DNA from: Membranipora membranacea
Taxonomy: Eukaryota > Bryozoa > Gymnolaemata > Cheilostomatida > Membraniporidae
DNA: 64,000 nucleotides
Direction of reading: 5' to 3'
Assembly: GCA_914767715.1 (NCBI GenBank)
Contig: OU612072.1
Span: 4,838,001 to 4,902,000 of the forward strand
The notes under the pieces were generated by a model. It was not told where the DNA came from. It ran no database searches and saw only the letters and a program-made list of their open reading frames with translations. Shown in pieces: positions 51,501 through 62,827 of this stretch. The position numbers and the translations under genes are program-made. How positions within the stretch are numbered: the stretch's first letter is position 1; the number at the start of each line of letters is the position of its first letter.

Positions 51501-54500
51501 CGCATTGAATACCAGTACTGTAAGTTAGCAATCACCAAATGTTACTAAATGAAAATATTCCGCAAAAAAAGCAATCAAGCAAACTTAAACATGTGCGCCG
51601 CTATTTTTGGGACCAGTTAAGAATTACTGCAATAAAACTTGTGTTCTCAAAGTATCATTCATTCAATTGTTGTCTGCAAGAAGTATTATATAGTCTTGAC
51701 CATGATAATATATAAAATTTTAAACTGGCAACTGTGGCTTGAATGTCTCTACTTATTTAGTACATTAACATGATGTTACAACACTGTGCTACACACAGTT
51801 TGTTTTATTGCAAAAATCTTCGTTTGTAAAAACAGATTAGAATCATCAGATAGTTTTTTTCAAAGCGGGAAACACACACTATTCAATCTCATAACATATA
51901 GAAGAACAATTTACTGTAGTGATACGTTGGTTATATGGTTTTTATTCCCCAATAAGCACCTTCATAGAATAATTTTCACAATAAAATTAATTGATGACCG
52001 AAGAACAATTAGTTGAGATTTGATACTGCTAAAGAGTGATATAAAAAATTGCACAAACTAAAACATCTGCCCATACAATTCTTAAAGTGACAGTCCTACT
52101 AGGCCATGTTTGGTATGGTTTCAAAGATGTCAGGCTGAAAAGGCATTAGGGCATATGAAATAAAGCAGCATGTGAAGCTAATTGCAGTGAAATTGCTGCA
52201 AAGCCGGGAAATTGGGATCATAGTGGATCATAGTTGTTTACTGACCACTATGATCCACTATTTTTCTTGCTAAATTATTTAAAAAAAAAAAATACTATTT
52301 TCCGCAACATTTATTGTTTTTTTTGGCCATATGAAATCACAATATTCGATATACTGGGGTAATATATCCACTTTTCTAATAGGACTGACCGTTTAAGACA
52401 TTCAAAAATCTTTTACATTCTCATCCTCAGTAGGCACTCTTTTATCTTTGTGTAGTTTTACAATTTTAGCGATTCAGGCCTTCGATTTCTGTCATCTTAT
52501 TATTTAAACTGGACAAAATTTCTCAAAATTAAACCTGAAATAATCCTTGTTTAGAAGTTACTACGTCATTGGCAAATTACAATATATGTGACTGGAAAAG
52601 CTCTGATATTAGACTGTCATATTGATACAATTTAGGATAAAATATAAAAGAAAACGATTGCTTTTATTTTTGGCATAGGTAAATAATTACCGTGAGGAAG
52701 TGAAACAGTATTTAATACATGGCACCTGGGAAATTAAATTTTCTGGAAATAATCTTAAAACCTGGCAAACTGAGCCTTGCATAGGGGAGAGACTCTTTTA
52801 AATAATTTTCTTAACTCATAGCCTTGATTAAGCAGCATTTTATATGCAGAGAAATTTGTAAAAGCTGGAACAATTTCAGATCAGAATAAATGAAAATAAA
52901 AACAATGTGCTTCACAGGGAAATTTGTATATGTTTTATCTAGTCAGGTTTTTGGTTTATCCTAACAGCAGTGGTCATTTTCATTCTAATGTCATCTAATT
53001 ATTTATTTTGATTGCTCAGAAGAAAGAACAACTAACAAGGACGGACAACTGTACAATCAGCATTGCTTATCAAATAACAAGTAGTTTCCAGTCTTGAACA
53101 ATTTATATGAATAATTTAATTTTTCATTGTACTTTAGAAGGGCTCCCCTTTAGCTAAGGCTGAGCGTTCTCTTTTTAAGGGGAGGCTGTCCTCACAGATA
53201 TACCTGCCGGACACCAGAGAGTTGGTGTGAAGGCCTATGACTGCAATGGGGAATGGCCTGACAATGAAGATGTTCTACGCATATTCAGGTTTTACAGAAA
53301 TGAGGTGATATATAATAAATTCAGAATGACAATGAAGGAAATACGGCTCGGCGTTCATTATCCTGCAGGTAAAAAAGGCTCAATAATAACAAAAAATGAT
53401 AAAATTTGATTGAAAAGAGTAATAAAGATTACATCATACCCACTGTTTTGTTTTTGTGATATTACGCTGTGGCCTCCTAGTGTGATGTGCGGTCACATGC
53501 ACAAAATAAAGCATTCGAGTAGCCAGTCCGGACAAGTTTTGTCTAAAGGCGGATAAACTTTGAGGTAAAAGTTTTGATAACCAAATTTCAAATTGACATA
53601 ATGAATGATTAGGCCACTCCAAGTTGATTCCTTGATCTAGATGAACGCCCGTCACCTTGGCATAGCCCTCATAAAATCAAAATACCCCCAGACGCCAGTT
53701 AAAAAAAGTCATAAATAATAAAATATTTTACCTCCTGGTCATTTGACCAAGTAAAATATAAAACATATACCCCCTAAACTCCTATCAATTCCCTATATGT
53801 ATGCACATGGTATGCATGATATATAATTTTATTACCTATGGTGAGTGGTGGCTCAATATGGATGAAGAGAACAAAAAATATAACATGAAAATAAACTTCT
53901 GTCTTTCTTCTTGTTCATTGTCCATCGTTGATTTTATAATATGATACTGCTTGGCCAATTAGTAGTGTGCTTGACCAATGTGAGGAAACCTAAAATCTTT
54001 TGAAATAATCAAAATGGACTCAGGGTAGGAGGCGTGGCTTGCTACTCTTGTGTCATTGGCTACTTATTTGTATACAAACATTCTGAAAGAACATGGCTCG
54101 CAATGTGAGTTAATGGCATAAAAATTATCAAACACTCATGAGGTGGCAGGGACAACCATTCAAGATTTGTGTATGTGAGAGAAAATTAAAAAAAATTGCA
54201 GTTACTTGAGTTCAGGGTATAGAGATAAAATAAAAAAAAATTTTAACTCCAGCTGTTTTATAGGGTTAAAATATGAAATGAAAAAACACCTCCCTCCACC
54301 TACAAATCTTCAAATTGTCATCTAGATCAAGGTATTGATTTGGAGTGGCCTTATGAATATACATATATATATATATAAGTGAAGCTTTAAGTAATGGTTG
54401 ACGTTTCCTCCTGAAAATACTTTACTCTTTTAGGGTAAAAAGATGTTTGAATCTCTAATCCAGTAAAACATTTATCTTGCAGAGATTGTCTACGACAGCA

Positions 54501-56020
54501 ACGGTAACAGCAAGTATATTGATGATCAAAATGAGTTCAACTTTCACTATCAACCAATTGCATCTATTACCAGTGAACTAGTTTCCTCACAAGTAGATGG
54601 CATAGTTTTGGTGAGACCTTTATTACAAGTTTTCACCATCATTTTATCTTCCCTTCTTTTGGAGAATGATTAGATAAGTTTAGCGGATCATGTCGAACTG
54701 AGAAATAATGAAGCTGAATGAACCTTCCATGAAGCAGCTCTCAAGCTATGTAGATCAATCCAAGGTCATTACAAAGATTGAAAGAATCTGCTTTTCATGC
54801 GTCTCTTAGAATGAGATAAAACAGTGAAACTTCCTTTATATAACCAATTGCACTAAGAGCTGGTTATGCTTGCCAACTTGGCTACTATTTATCTGAAAAT
54901 TTCCACTCAGCCACAGGCTAGAAATGTTCTATTTAGCACAAATGACAGAATTTTTTTGGTATCATTAGAATGTCCATAATACTGTGAGTAGCAATATAGG
55001 GCCCTAGTAAGAACCATACCTGTGAAATACGATTTAAACTCTGATTCTCAAAAATTTGACTGGTCCTGACGAGGTCTTCCCAGGGTCTATCTGGCCCCCG
55101 CAGAAGGTGGAAAAAAAAGAGCAGAGGAGATAAGGGAATTAGGCATGCGTAACAAAAAAAATGCTTTTAGTATTAAATGCCTTAGAATACTATATCACTT
55201 GAGATTGCATATAATTTCAAGCTTATTGCCTCTACTACAGACTTAGAGTCTATGGTTGACTGTCAACTTCTAAACCAATAACGGACAAGTCAAAGATAAC
55301 CTTTGTAGCGGACATTTAGTGGTACAAGTACAACCCATATCAACGCAATTTGTATTTTTGTTGTACACAGTCTTGGATTTACAACAAAGTGATGGATGTG
55401 ACAAAAATAAGAGTGTCAGTGAACAGTGACGGTAGAGTTACACCTACGGGCACAGCTCCAACTACGGCTTGGTGCAGCTGGAAGATTCTCTTTGACGGCA
55501 CCACATGCCAGTCTCCCCCAGATGCGTTCATGTCCAGTAATATGTTTGGTGCCATACAGGGTGAAGAGCGATATCACGTCAACGGTATGTATCATGTATC
55601 TTCATTTGGTCCAGTTTGTCGCTGTTTCAATCAGTTTACCAGCATCATGAACTTGAGGTCTTTGGTTCTCTTCATACAGCAGAAGATTCCCATAAAATGA
55701 CTTGTTACATGGCTAAAACCATCGCTGTTCGGCATTTATAACAAATTATTGTTTATGTTGATTGTTATTGTTTATGTTGATTGTTATTGTTTATGTTGAT
55801 TGGTATTGTTAATGTTTGTAACTATTGTTAATTTTCATTGTAATTGTTAATTTTTATTGTATATTTAGTTGATGCAGTTTGCCTGGATTCCATCAGTGGA
55901 GGCAGAATTCAGATGGCTTTGAAATTCCATTCCAGAAATTGTCTTCAATTTAACGAATGTAGTCTAACCTCAGATAATTTTGGTCACATTTTCATTTCTG
56001 AAGTCCTCATTGAGAACTAA
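45538..56020 (+). CDS. Extracellular protein with PAN/apple-like N-terminus and CTHRC1-type C-terminal domain (5' exon missing)
   Basis: Twelve exons join in phase: 45538-45784, 46019-46136, 46680-46777, 47098-47304, 48799-48934, 49463-49578, 50155-50246, 51419-51519, 53180-53368, 54483-54610, 55371-55584, 55869-56020, giving 598 residues plus stop. Exon 1 carries a PAN/apple-like core (SMTECIIECSYDRTCFSVAY, then QCYLY). Exon 2 is Cys-rich (CSENGICPEGDRCVSRCSGW). The middle exons are not recognised. The last two exons (residues 478-598) resemble the C-terminal domain of CTHRC1, with WCSWKILFDGTTCQSPPDAF, then VCLDSISGGRIQMAL and ISEVLIEN at the end, matching the family's W..-F-G-x-C-..P, C-..-I..G and SRIIIEE-like pattern. 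CTHRC1 in vertebrates is a secreted regulator of Wnt/PCP and matrix; function here is inferred. Exon 51419-51519 was accepted because it alone fits both phases. Confidence 0.75.
47444..47950. mobile_element. MITE with ~160-bp inverted repeats and TA flanks, in the PAN/CTHRC1 gene
   Basis: Ends GACAGTTTTCTGAGCTC and GAGCTCAGAAAACTGTC, each flanked by TA. Inner arms mirror through GGAGTTGTCCTCTCTCCA, TTTAACCCACGCCGCATAGG and GATTCAGAATC. The central ~190 bp is unique and non-coding. It lies in the intron after exon 4. Confidence 0.9.
52220..52261. repeat. Perfect 15-bp inverted repeat
   Basis: ATAGTGGATCATAGT and ACTATGATCCACTAT are separated by 12 nt, in the intron before exon 9 of the PAN/CTHRC1 gene. 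Confidence 0.85.
53610..54352. mobile_element. MITE with ~35-bp inverted ends, intronic
   Basis: TAGGCCACTCCAAGTTGATT with CCTTGATCTAGATGA at the left mirrors TCATCTAGATCAAGG with TATTGATTTGGAGTGGCCTT at the right, with about three mismatches. The interior is AT-rich with no transposase. Confidence 0.7.
55746..55806. repeat. 19-bp tandem repeat, three copies
   Basis: TTATTGTTTATGTTGATTG repeats every 19 bp, then decays into further TATTGTTAAT-like units. It sits in the last intron of the PAN/CTHRC1 gene. Confidence 0.9.
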
Positions 56021-56224
56021 TGGATTTTGGTCATCAATTAATAAGATACTGTATCAAATGTACACCGCTTAGAAATCATTGCTTTTAAAACAATTTTATT
56101 AAGCGTTTCATAAATCAACCTTATTATATTATTATTATTATTATTAGAGGATTGTTTGAGTTAATATATATATCATATAATCTTATATTGAAGTTATATT
56201 CATTAACTAATGATTTTACCACGG

Positions 56225-56230
56225 AATAAA
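56225..56230 (+). terminator. Poly(A) signal of the PAN/CTHRC1 gene
   Basis: AATAAA about 205 nt after the stop codon. Confidence 0.5.
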
Positions 56231-59200
56231 ATATTTCTAAATGCTACAATGTTAAACAAAATAACCAAGAAAATGATCTCTATTACAAGTATATTAACAG
56301 GTCACTCTATTTATAATGTATGTTCAACTATCATAATATATAGCATTTTCATCTTACAACTGTAAATAGCGCTATTATTTTTTCCATAAGAAGACCTAAC
56401 TTTTAATTATTGAACATTGTGTTAAATATAGCATTGCAATAGTTTAAAGGGCAAGGTTTCAAACAAGTTCTCATTCATCGATTGATAGCAGATTGTACCT
56501 TCTGCATAGGGAAAAAGACCAAATCTAATTCTGATGATTATTCAGTCAGAATTCTTGTGAAACAATTTATCCATCAGGTATTCAAATTAAGCTAAAAATA
56601 GAATACCACAGAGCAGTTTCCTGTTCCTGTTATTATTTAGCCTGTGCTGTATCATTATAACAGCAATGTCTTGGAACCTCCCCTAAACTGAGGTGTTACC
56701 CAGCTTAGAGTCAACAACTACTTTGAGTTTTGCGCTGCGTCATGCACAAATCTGATGCTGCCCAACACATTATTTACTACCCACTAATGCATTGCTGCGA
56801 AACCCTGATTGCCCTTTAACAATGTCGGTTAACATTTATCAGGATAAAACTGATTCGCAGAGAAATGAAACTTTGAGCTTGAGCTCTTGAAGCTTGAAGA
56901 AATGGCAGCCTAATCAGTTGTAATAATATACTCCATGCAGTTTAAATCAACACTTGCAAACACTGGTGTATCTGTATCTCTGATAATTTCATTGATCATG
57001 TGTGTTTTGTTTTTATTTTCCTTTGATCTTGTTCTGTGACTGCATGATAAATTTTCTACTACTATTAGTTGATGATAATAAATAAAATATTTGTCTTCAT
57101 TTTGGTTATCATGTCATTAAGGTTGAAACTAAGTAAGGGTTTATATAGCTTTTAATTATGGTTATCCCTCCACTACTACCAAGGGAACAATCTTGCCTTT
57201 TGGTCATATGTCTGTCAGCTAGAATGATTAGATGCAGTTATTTTTTGACAATCGAAGCACCATTTCTCTTACATATACTATGCAATACAGTTAACAAGTG
57301 GATAGCACAGTGTCATTGTGTCGTGAGGTATGCACTAAATTGGGGGAGCCTGTATCAGTAAGCCAATTGTTTCCAGTCTAGAGCATTTATCCACAAAAAT
57401 TTAGTTTTGTGATTATGATAAATGCATGTGTATTTAAAATAAAAGAAGCCCATATCCAGTGCCATTAAAACTTTAAAAAAAATAAAAATTGAACAAAATG
57501 ACACAAAATGACACAACAGCTAACTTTAACCATTGATCTCCAAATCTCTGAGATTCAGTGGGCAGGCGTGGTAGGTGTGGCAGTTGTGGCTGAGTGGTTA
57601 GTGTGCTACACAGATGGATGGTTTACATGGCAATTCATGAAGTTTGTAGAATATCGCAAGAGTAATTTCCTTATCTATCTTTATCGCTACCATCAAAGCT
57701 ATTATCACAACAGTCGATACTTTCATTAGACGGAAATAACGTTGCTTTGTGACAAGTCATGTGATCTGCAGGGAGGCATCAAAACAAGAAAATAAACGAA
57801 ATCAAGAGGATAATTTTTTATCTCGCTTTATCTCAGGAAATTATGCGCATCCATCCTTAAAACTTTACAATATGTAATTTGAGACATTGACGGATATAAT
57901 GTGAAAGTAAGAAGGTGATTTAGCCCTGAAGTTCTGAATAAAAAATTATGCAGAGAAGCATGTGATGGTCTAGGGTTTGAGTTGGGTTTGTTACATAAGA
58001 CCGTTTTGGCTTGTTGCCCGAGACGCCTGAGTTCAAATCCCGATGAAGCCAGTAAAATCATCTCCTTTACTACTTGGTGGTTACAGTACGTATTTATTAC
58101 AACTTACACCAAGTCATAGTAGCGCTTTTGGAATTGTGATTTATTTGCTTGGGTAAAAAAAAGGGCGAATCACATGCTAATCATCATATTTTTCAAAGTT
58201 TGTTTCAGCTGTGTCCAAAGGCTATTTTCAAAGTTGCCATGCCGCTCTTAATTAGACTGAGACCTTGAAAATGATACCAAATATGGGAAGCACAACAATA
58301 CCTTTTAATTTTAACACATGGATTGTTATTTGGCACTGAGCTTTGGAAGCGGGCCAGTGTGGCTAAGTGGTTAGAATGCGAGAGGCCCGAGTGAGCCCAG
58401 ATTAAAAAATGCAAGGATGAGCATGGGGAGGACCCCTTATTTTTAAATAATATATAGATATACCACAATTATAACATGTTTGTTGCACCATATTCTATGG
58501 CTGTATTCACTGAGAATAATTGTGGGGGAGTTCTGCCACATAATAGGACATTATCTCAGGTTGTCTACCTCATAGGTGGTATAGAAAAGACAGCCATTTG
58601 AATATGCACTTATAATGACATCCCCAATTGGCCATCCATCATAAACCCAATAAACAACCTGAGTGTATGTCATCCACACCCCTGAAGTTTTCTGGCGTTT
58701 ATGATCCCAGCATTTCTAGTATGTTTATGGAGAAAACTCAAGGTGAAAAACTATGCGTTAGATCAGTAGAATAATTTTCAGAGAGAAAAATTCTCATTGC
58801 TAGAAATAATAAAATCTGATGTTCTTTTTTTGCTAGGTCGACAATCCCAACAATTTATCCTTGCGCCTAAATCAAGAGACCTAAATTAGGATTGTCAGTG
58901 TCTTTTATTTGCATAATTTTCCATTCCACAATTTTTGTCAGCAACATTGAAAATGTAAAAAGCACTTCTAGGTAAATGCTGTATAGTTTTAAAAACTGTC
59001 CCCCCCCCCTGCTCAGCTGTGAAATATGTATGGATACTCTACAAGCCTGATAACCTATCAATTCCGTATATTTTTAATTACTGATTTGCTTCAATACAAA
59101 TAAAAATACATATCATTGTAAGGAGACATTGTAAAATAGTTAATAACTTTATTCATTCACTTTTGTTGAGAAATTCAATCTTATCAGTTTACTAAAGTAA

Positions 59201-59399
59201 ATAGAAGTGGTAGGTTACTGAACTTGTACAGTAAATACCTTACATAACTCATAAATGAGAAGGCTGGACACTATACATAATGCTAACCCAGTGTAAAAGT
59301 ATTTTGTTTTATCTGGTGCTAAAATTATAGATTGAGGTATATATATATATATATATATTGAGACAGAATAATGACTCCGACATTTTCATTTACAGCTGT
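56231..59399. other. Intergenic with scattered tRNA-like A/B boxes
   Basis: No supported protein gene. Pol III-like motifs: A-box TGGCTGAGTGG (57587-57597), a B-box GAGTTCAAATCCC (58029-58041) with a weak A-box near 57966, and A-box TGGCTAAGTGG (58360-58370). None has an intact cloverleaf, so they look like SINE or tRNA relics. A poly-C tract near 59002 and an AT microsatellite near 59338-59359 complete the region. Confidence 0.4.
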
Positions 59400-59405
59400 T
59401 TTATT
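59400..59405 (-). terminator. Poly(A) signal of the minus-strand IGFBP-motif gene
   Basis: AATAAA on the minus strand about 95 nt after the stop codon. Confidence 0.6.
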
Positions 59406-59497
59406 GTAACACAGATTATGGACATGCATGTAAAATATTTTGATTGGTTCAATTACTATAAGATAAGGAATTTTTTTTTCCAGATGAATATTTTTTT

Positions 59498-60364
59498 TTA
59501 ATGTCCGACACAGACTCCATTTCTCAGATGGAATGGTAGAGGTAAACTGAAAATACCTCCTAGTTTTGTTGTAGTTGTCTTTCCTCTAACGCAAATATCT
59601 CCAGAGCGGCATCTGTAGTACCAACAAAGATCAGATATAGCAATGAATGTCAAAGAAAGCAAGGATAATTGGCCCAATATCTGACCATTGTATCGATATG
59701 CCATAAAGCCAAAGTATTCATCTCAGGTTCTTCATAGCCAAACTAATAAATGTCACTTGCAGATTAAATAACGACTGTAGGGTTAGCATTGCATACTTAC
59801 GGTTTAGCAGTAGAACATTTCTCTCCTGGGAGTTGTCCGCATACATAACAACATCCACAAGCACCCTTCACTGAGCCTCTTAGCCCATTACACCTCACAA
59901 CAGGGCACTGCAATAGTTTTGATATAACAGTATTTATTTCTCACAATACTTGTTGTTATTTCTGCTGCATGCTGTGTTCTTTCAAAGCAAGATTTACCCA
60001 TATCGAGAAGCTGGGGTTTTCTGGCCTCATGGAATTCAAGAGAAGAGTCTTCCAATCTTAGTAAATCGTGATGGGGGCATCTTGCTTGTGTGACACTTGT
60101 GTGATGCATGTGTGACACATAGAAACCTTCAATTTCGCTGCTTTGACAATGATATTTCAAAACAACTTCAAAAGCATCCTAAACCTATGTTTTGATTTAA
60201 AGGTAAATCTCTAAACTTCCTTGTAGCAAAAAGATGATAGATAATATTGTATATATTTTTTTAGAGCTTACCTGACTTTCATTACAGACTGCACACAGCG
60301 TTGCTGCTGAGGTCAAGGCCACTATCGCAAATAAAAGCGCCACAAGGACTGATAGACGATTCAT
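59498..60364 (-). CDS. Small secreted IGFBP-motif cysteine-rich protein (104 aa), minus copy
   Basis: Three exons, 60364-60272, 59907-59801 and 59612-59498, join in phase (0, then 2). Residues 1-21 are a signal peptide (MNRLSVLVALLFAIVALTSA). The mature part has 12 cysteines. CPVVRC is followed by the IGFBP-type core ACGCCYVC and a GEKC, then PCRSGDIC and a final VC near the end. IGFBP N-terminal domains share the GCGCCxxC core and 12 cysteines, so a stand-alone IGFBP-like domain is the best reading; binding of insulin-like peptides is not shown. It is a close paralogue of the plus-strand gene at 61847-62741, in mirror arrangement. A TATA box lies 94 bp upstream of the start. Confidence 0.88.
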
Positions 60365-60457
60365 ATCTGTAAGGAATCTGTGTAACTTATAGTAGTTGTG
60401 TCAGATACTGTGAGATATCTGTACCTAGATTGATGGTAATACTTAGTCCAGTAGCTC

Positions 60458-60465
60458 TTTTTATA
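60458..60465 (-). promoter_or_regulatory. TATA box, minus-strand IGFBP-motif gene
   Basis: TATAAAAA followed by GAGCTACTGGACTAAGTATT on the minus strand, matching the plus-strand gene's promoter base for base over this stretch. Confidence 0.75.
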
Positions 60466-60840
60466 GTGGAAAGGTTTTGTTTGGTCACACTCTATTTATG
60501 CTTGGTGAGTCATACCATGATGAAACAGGTAACTGAGACCAACAAATTTATACTTATAAACAATTTAAGTAAGTTCTAGGAATAATTTGCAAATAAAACG
60601 CAACGGTGTTAAAATTGGGACATTTAATATCTAGTTCTGGTGAGGTAAAATTTGGCTAAATCCTATTTTGAAATTAAAATGCCAATAACATGAAGCTATG
60701 TTTCAAGTGTTATTTTTGTTGTTGTGCAATGATTGCGACCTTGTAGTGATGAATTAAAATTGAACAAGTAGTTTTTAGGCTTGAGAAACGTCACTGTCTG
60801 ATTGATTATGAGGAAATAACAATTACATTAAATGTTATTC

Positions 60841-61430
60841 GAAAGCTATAGCTTAGCGTTTTCAGACTCAATCAATTTTTACAAATTTTGGTAGATCCTG
60901 TATCATAACTTTGTTTATTAATCGTATATGTCTCTGCTTCAAACCACCTTTCAGGCCTGGAACATTCCGTACCCAAATTTTGATTGCTACAACAGCGGAA
61001 AATTCCCATGAGAGTTAAGATTGATCTCTGTTGTCTTTTTAGAGCGCCTAACGGGTGACAGGACAGGATTGGAGGTTCATGGTTTGAGCACTTCTGCTGT
61101 CTATACCGACTACTTGGCCCTATGCCTGAGGTGTGCTACGAGCAAGCAAACTGAGAGCAACTTGGCGCTGAATATTGTGGCAGCGGTCGGTAATTTGCCG
61201 CTCGTCCTGCGGAGACAAAAGATACCAATCTTTACATGTATGTGATCATTCAGGCCCTAAAGGTAGTACAAGGATGAGATATATAAAACTTGGAAGCAAG
61301 TATCTCTTTCAGGATCTTCAGAATTGCTTTACTCGACAGAGTAAAATGACATCAGCAAATTCACTGAATTAGTAGTACACATCTACACAGGGTCTAAAAA
61401 TACTTGTGCTATAGTATAGTTGAAATATGG
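60841..61430. other. Spacer at the centre of the inverted duplication, with an exon-like ORF
   Basis: After TTGTCTTTTTAG (ending 61043) a plus-strand frame reads RLTGDRTGLEVHGLSTSAVY and stays open to about 61245. It is more GC-rich than its surroundings and a possible GTAATT donor occurs at about 61189. No domain is recognised and nothing matches it in either arm. It could be an exon of an unidentified gene or a relic. Confidence 0.25.
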
Positions 61431-61743
61431 CGTCATTGTTATTTCCTCATAATCAACCAAACAGAGACGTTTCTCATGCCAAAAAACTACTCACTCAAAT
61501 TCATATTATCACACCTTAAATATACCCTTATAATCAAGGATACAGGATTTAGCTAAAGTTACCTCATCAGAATCAGGATCAAATAATAATTGTCCTAATT
61601 TCAACACTATAGCGTCATATTGAATGACACTAATTCCTAGAATTTTCATAAAATCTTTGTTTGTGTCAGTTTACTCTTATTTCATCACAGTGTGACTGGT
61701 GGATCATAATTAGATAGAGTGTGACCAAACACAGCCTTTCGAC

Positions 61744-61751
61744 TATAAAAA
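61744..61751 (+). promoter_or_regulatory. TATA box, plus-strand IGFBP-motif gene
   Basis: TATAAAAA followed by GAGCTACTGGACTAAGTATT, 103 bp upstream of the start codon; conserved in the minus-strand paralogue. Confidence 0.75.
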
Positions 61752-61846
61752 GAGCTACTGGACTAAGTATTACCATCAGTTCAGGTACAGATATCTCACA
61801 CTATCAGACACAACTGCTCTATAAGTTACACAGATTCATTACAGAT

Positions 61847-62741
61847 ATGAATCGTCTATCAGTCCTTCTGGTGTTTTTATTAGCTATAGTGACCTTGACC
61901 TCAGCAGCAACACTGTGTGCGGTCTGTGATGAAAGTCAGGTAAGCTCTAGAAAAAGATTTAATACCTTCAATCAGACTTTTATCATCATTAGATTAAGCT
62001 GCCGAGAGGGTATGCATGTAAATATTCAAGAAACTTTTGTTTCAAAGAATTTTACAGAGCTTTGTTTTGAATAATTAGAGTAGAGGACAATTTCAAGGTT
62101 GTCATAAAATATCTTTATCGAAGCACCGAGCGGTGTCCATGTGTCACATCGACGTCATTGTAGCCAAGATTTTTCAGTACTTAGACTTTACTATGATTAG
62201 AAACTTGACTTTTGAATTATTAAACGTAAGTAAAGCCAAGAACCCACAATATGAGTAAATCATAGAGCACAAATATCCAAAATATTGTGAGCAATAATGA
62301 TTTTTTATCATAACTATTGCAGTGCCCTGTTGTGAGGTGTAATAGACGAAGAGGCACAGTCAAGGGTGCTTGTGGATGTTGTAATGTATGCGGACGACTC
62401 CCAGGAGAGAAATGCTCTACTGTTAAACCGTGAGTATACAATGCTTACCCTACAATCAAATAAAATCAGCCAGTAAAATTTATGATTGGGAGCTGAGTGC
62501 AAATCTGACTGTGAGAAGCCCAAGATAAATATAATGGCTGTATGGCATTGTGGACAAATACTCGTGCTGACATCACGGCTTCTTTGACACTGATTGCTTA
62601 ATTGATTGTTCTTGTTACTTCAGATGTCGCTCTGGAGATATTTGCTTTAGAGGAGAGACAACTACAACAAATCTAGGAGGAGGAATTATCAGTATACCTC
62701 TACCATTCCATCTGAGAAAAGGAGTCTGTGTGAGACATTGA
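61847..62741 (+). CDS. Small secreted IGFBP-motif cysteine-rich protein (105 aa), plus copy
   Basis: Exons 61847-61939, 62323-62429 and 62624-62741 join in phase. A signal peptide (MNRLSVLLVFLLAIVTLTSA, cleavage near residue 21) precedes a 12-Cys mature chain with Cys at 24, 27, 32, 37, 48, 50, 51, 54, 62, 68, 74 and 102. ACGCCNVCGRLPGEKC is the IGFBP-type core. The tail GGGIISIPLPFHLRKGVCVR differs from the minus copy by a one-residue length change and a few substitutions. Intron positions are identical in the two copies. AATAAA begins one base after the stop (62742), with another at 62821. A stand-alone IGFBP-like domain is inferred; a ligand is not known. Confidence 0.88.
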
Positions 62742-62747
62742 AATAAA
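62742..62747 (+). terminator. Possible poly(A) signal overlapping the end of the IGFBP-motif gene
   Basis: AATAAA directly follows the TGA stop; a second hexamer at 62821-62826 is the more usual distance from a stop codon. Confidence 0.4.
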
Positions 62748-62827
62748 ATGAAAATTGTTAATGTTAATGTTAAATGAATCAAATTAAAACATTCAACTGT
62801 ACGTCAATAATCTTTTTTATAATAAAA

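Larger units (their letters stand above)
59498..62741. repeat. Inverted duplication carrying two divergent genes (arms ~1.3 kb)
   Basis: Left arm 59498 to about 60840, right arm about 61430-62741, spacer about 590 bp. Similarity covers exons, intron edges, 5' UTR, TATA boxes and upstream DNA (GAGTGTGACCAAACA; TATTTCCTCATAATCAA; GACGTTTCTCA). Outer intron sequence has diverged more than exons. Confidence 0.85.

Noticed and set aside
53020-53080. Possible exon (KKEQLTRTDNCTISIAYQIT) between PAN/CTHRC1 exons
   Set aside because: It joins the exon at 53180 in phase but cannot be reached in phase from 50246 or 51519 without a stop, and its donor is weak.
57508-57729. 73-codon ORF with a hydrophobic stretch
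   Set aside because: It overlaps a tRNA-like A-box and has no splice or homology support.
59498-62741. Window-scale search for prokaryotic systems (CRISPR, toxin-antitoxin, phage genes)
   Set aside because: Repeats here are transposon arms or minisatellites without spacer structure, and all recognisable genes are intron-split animal genes.
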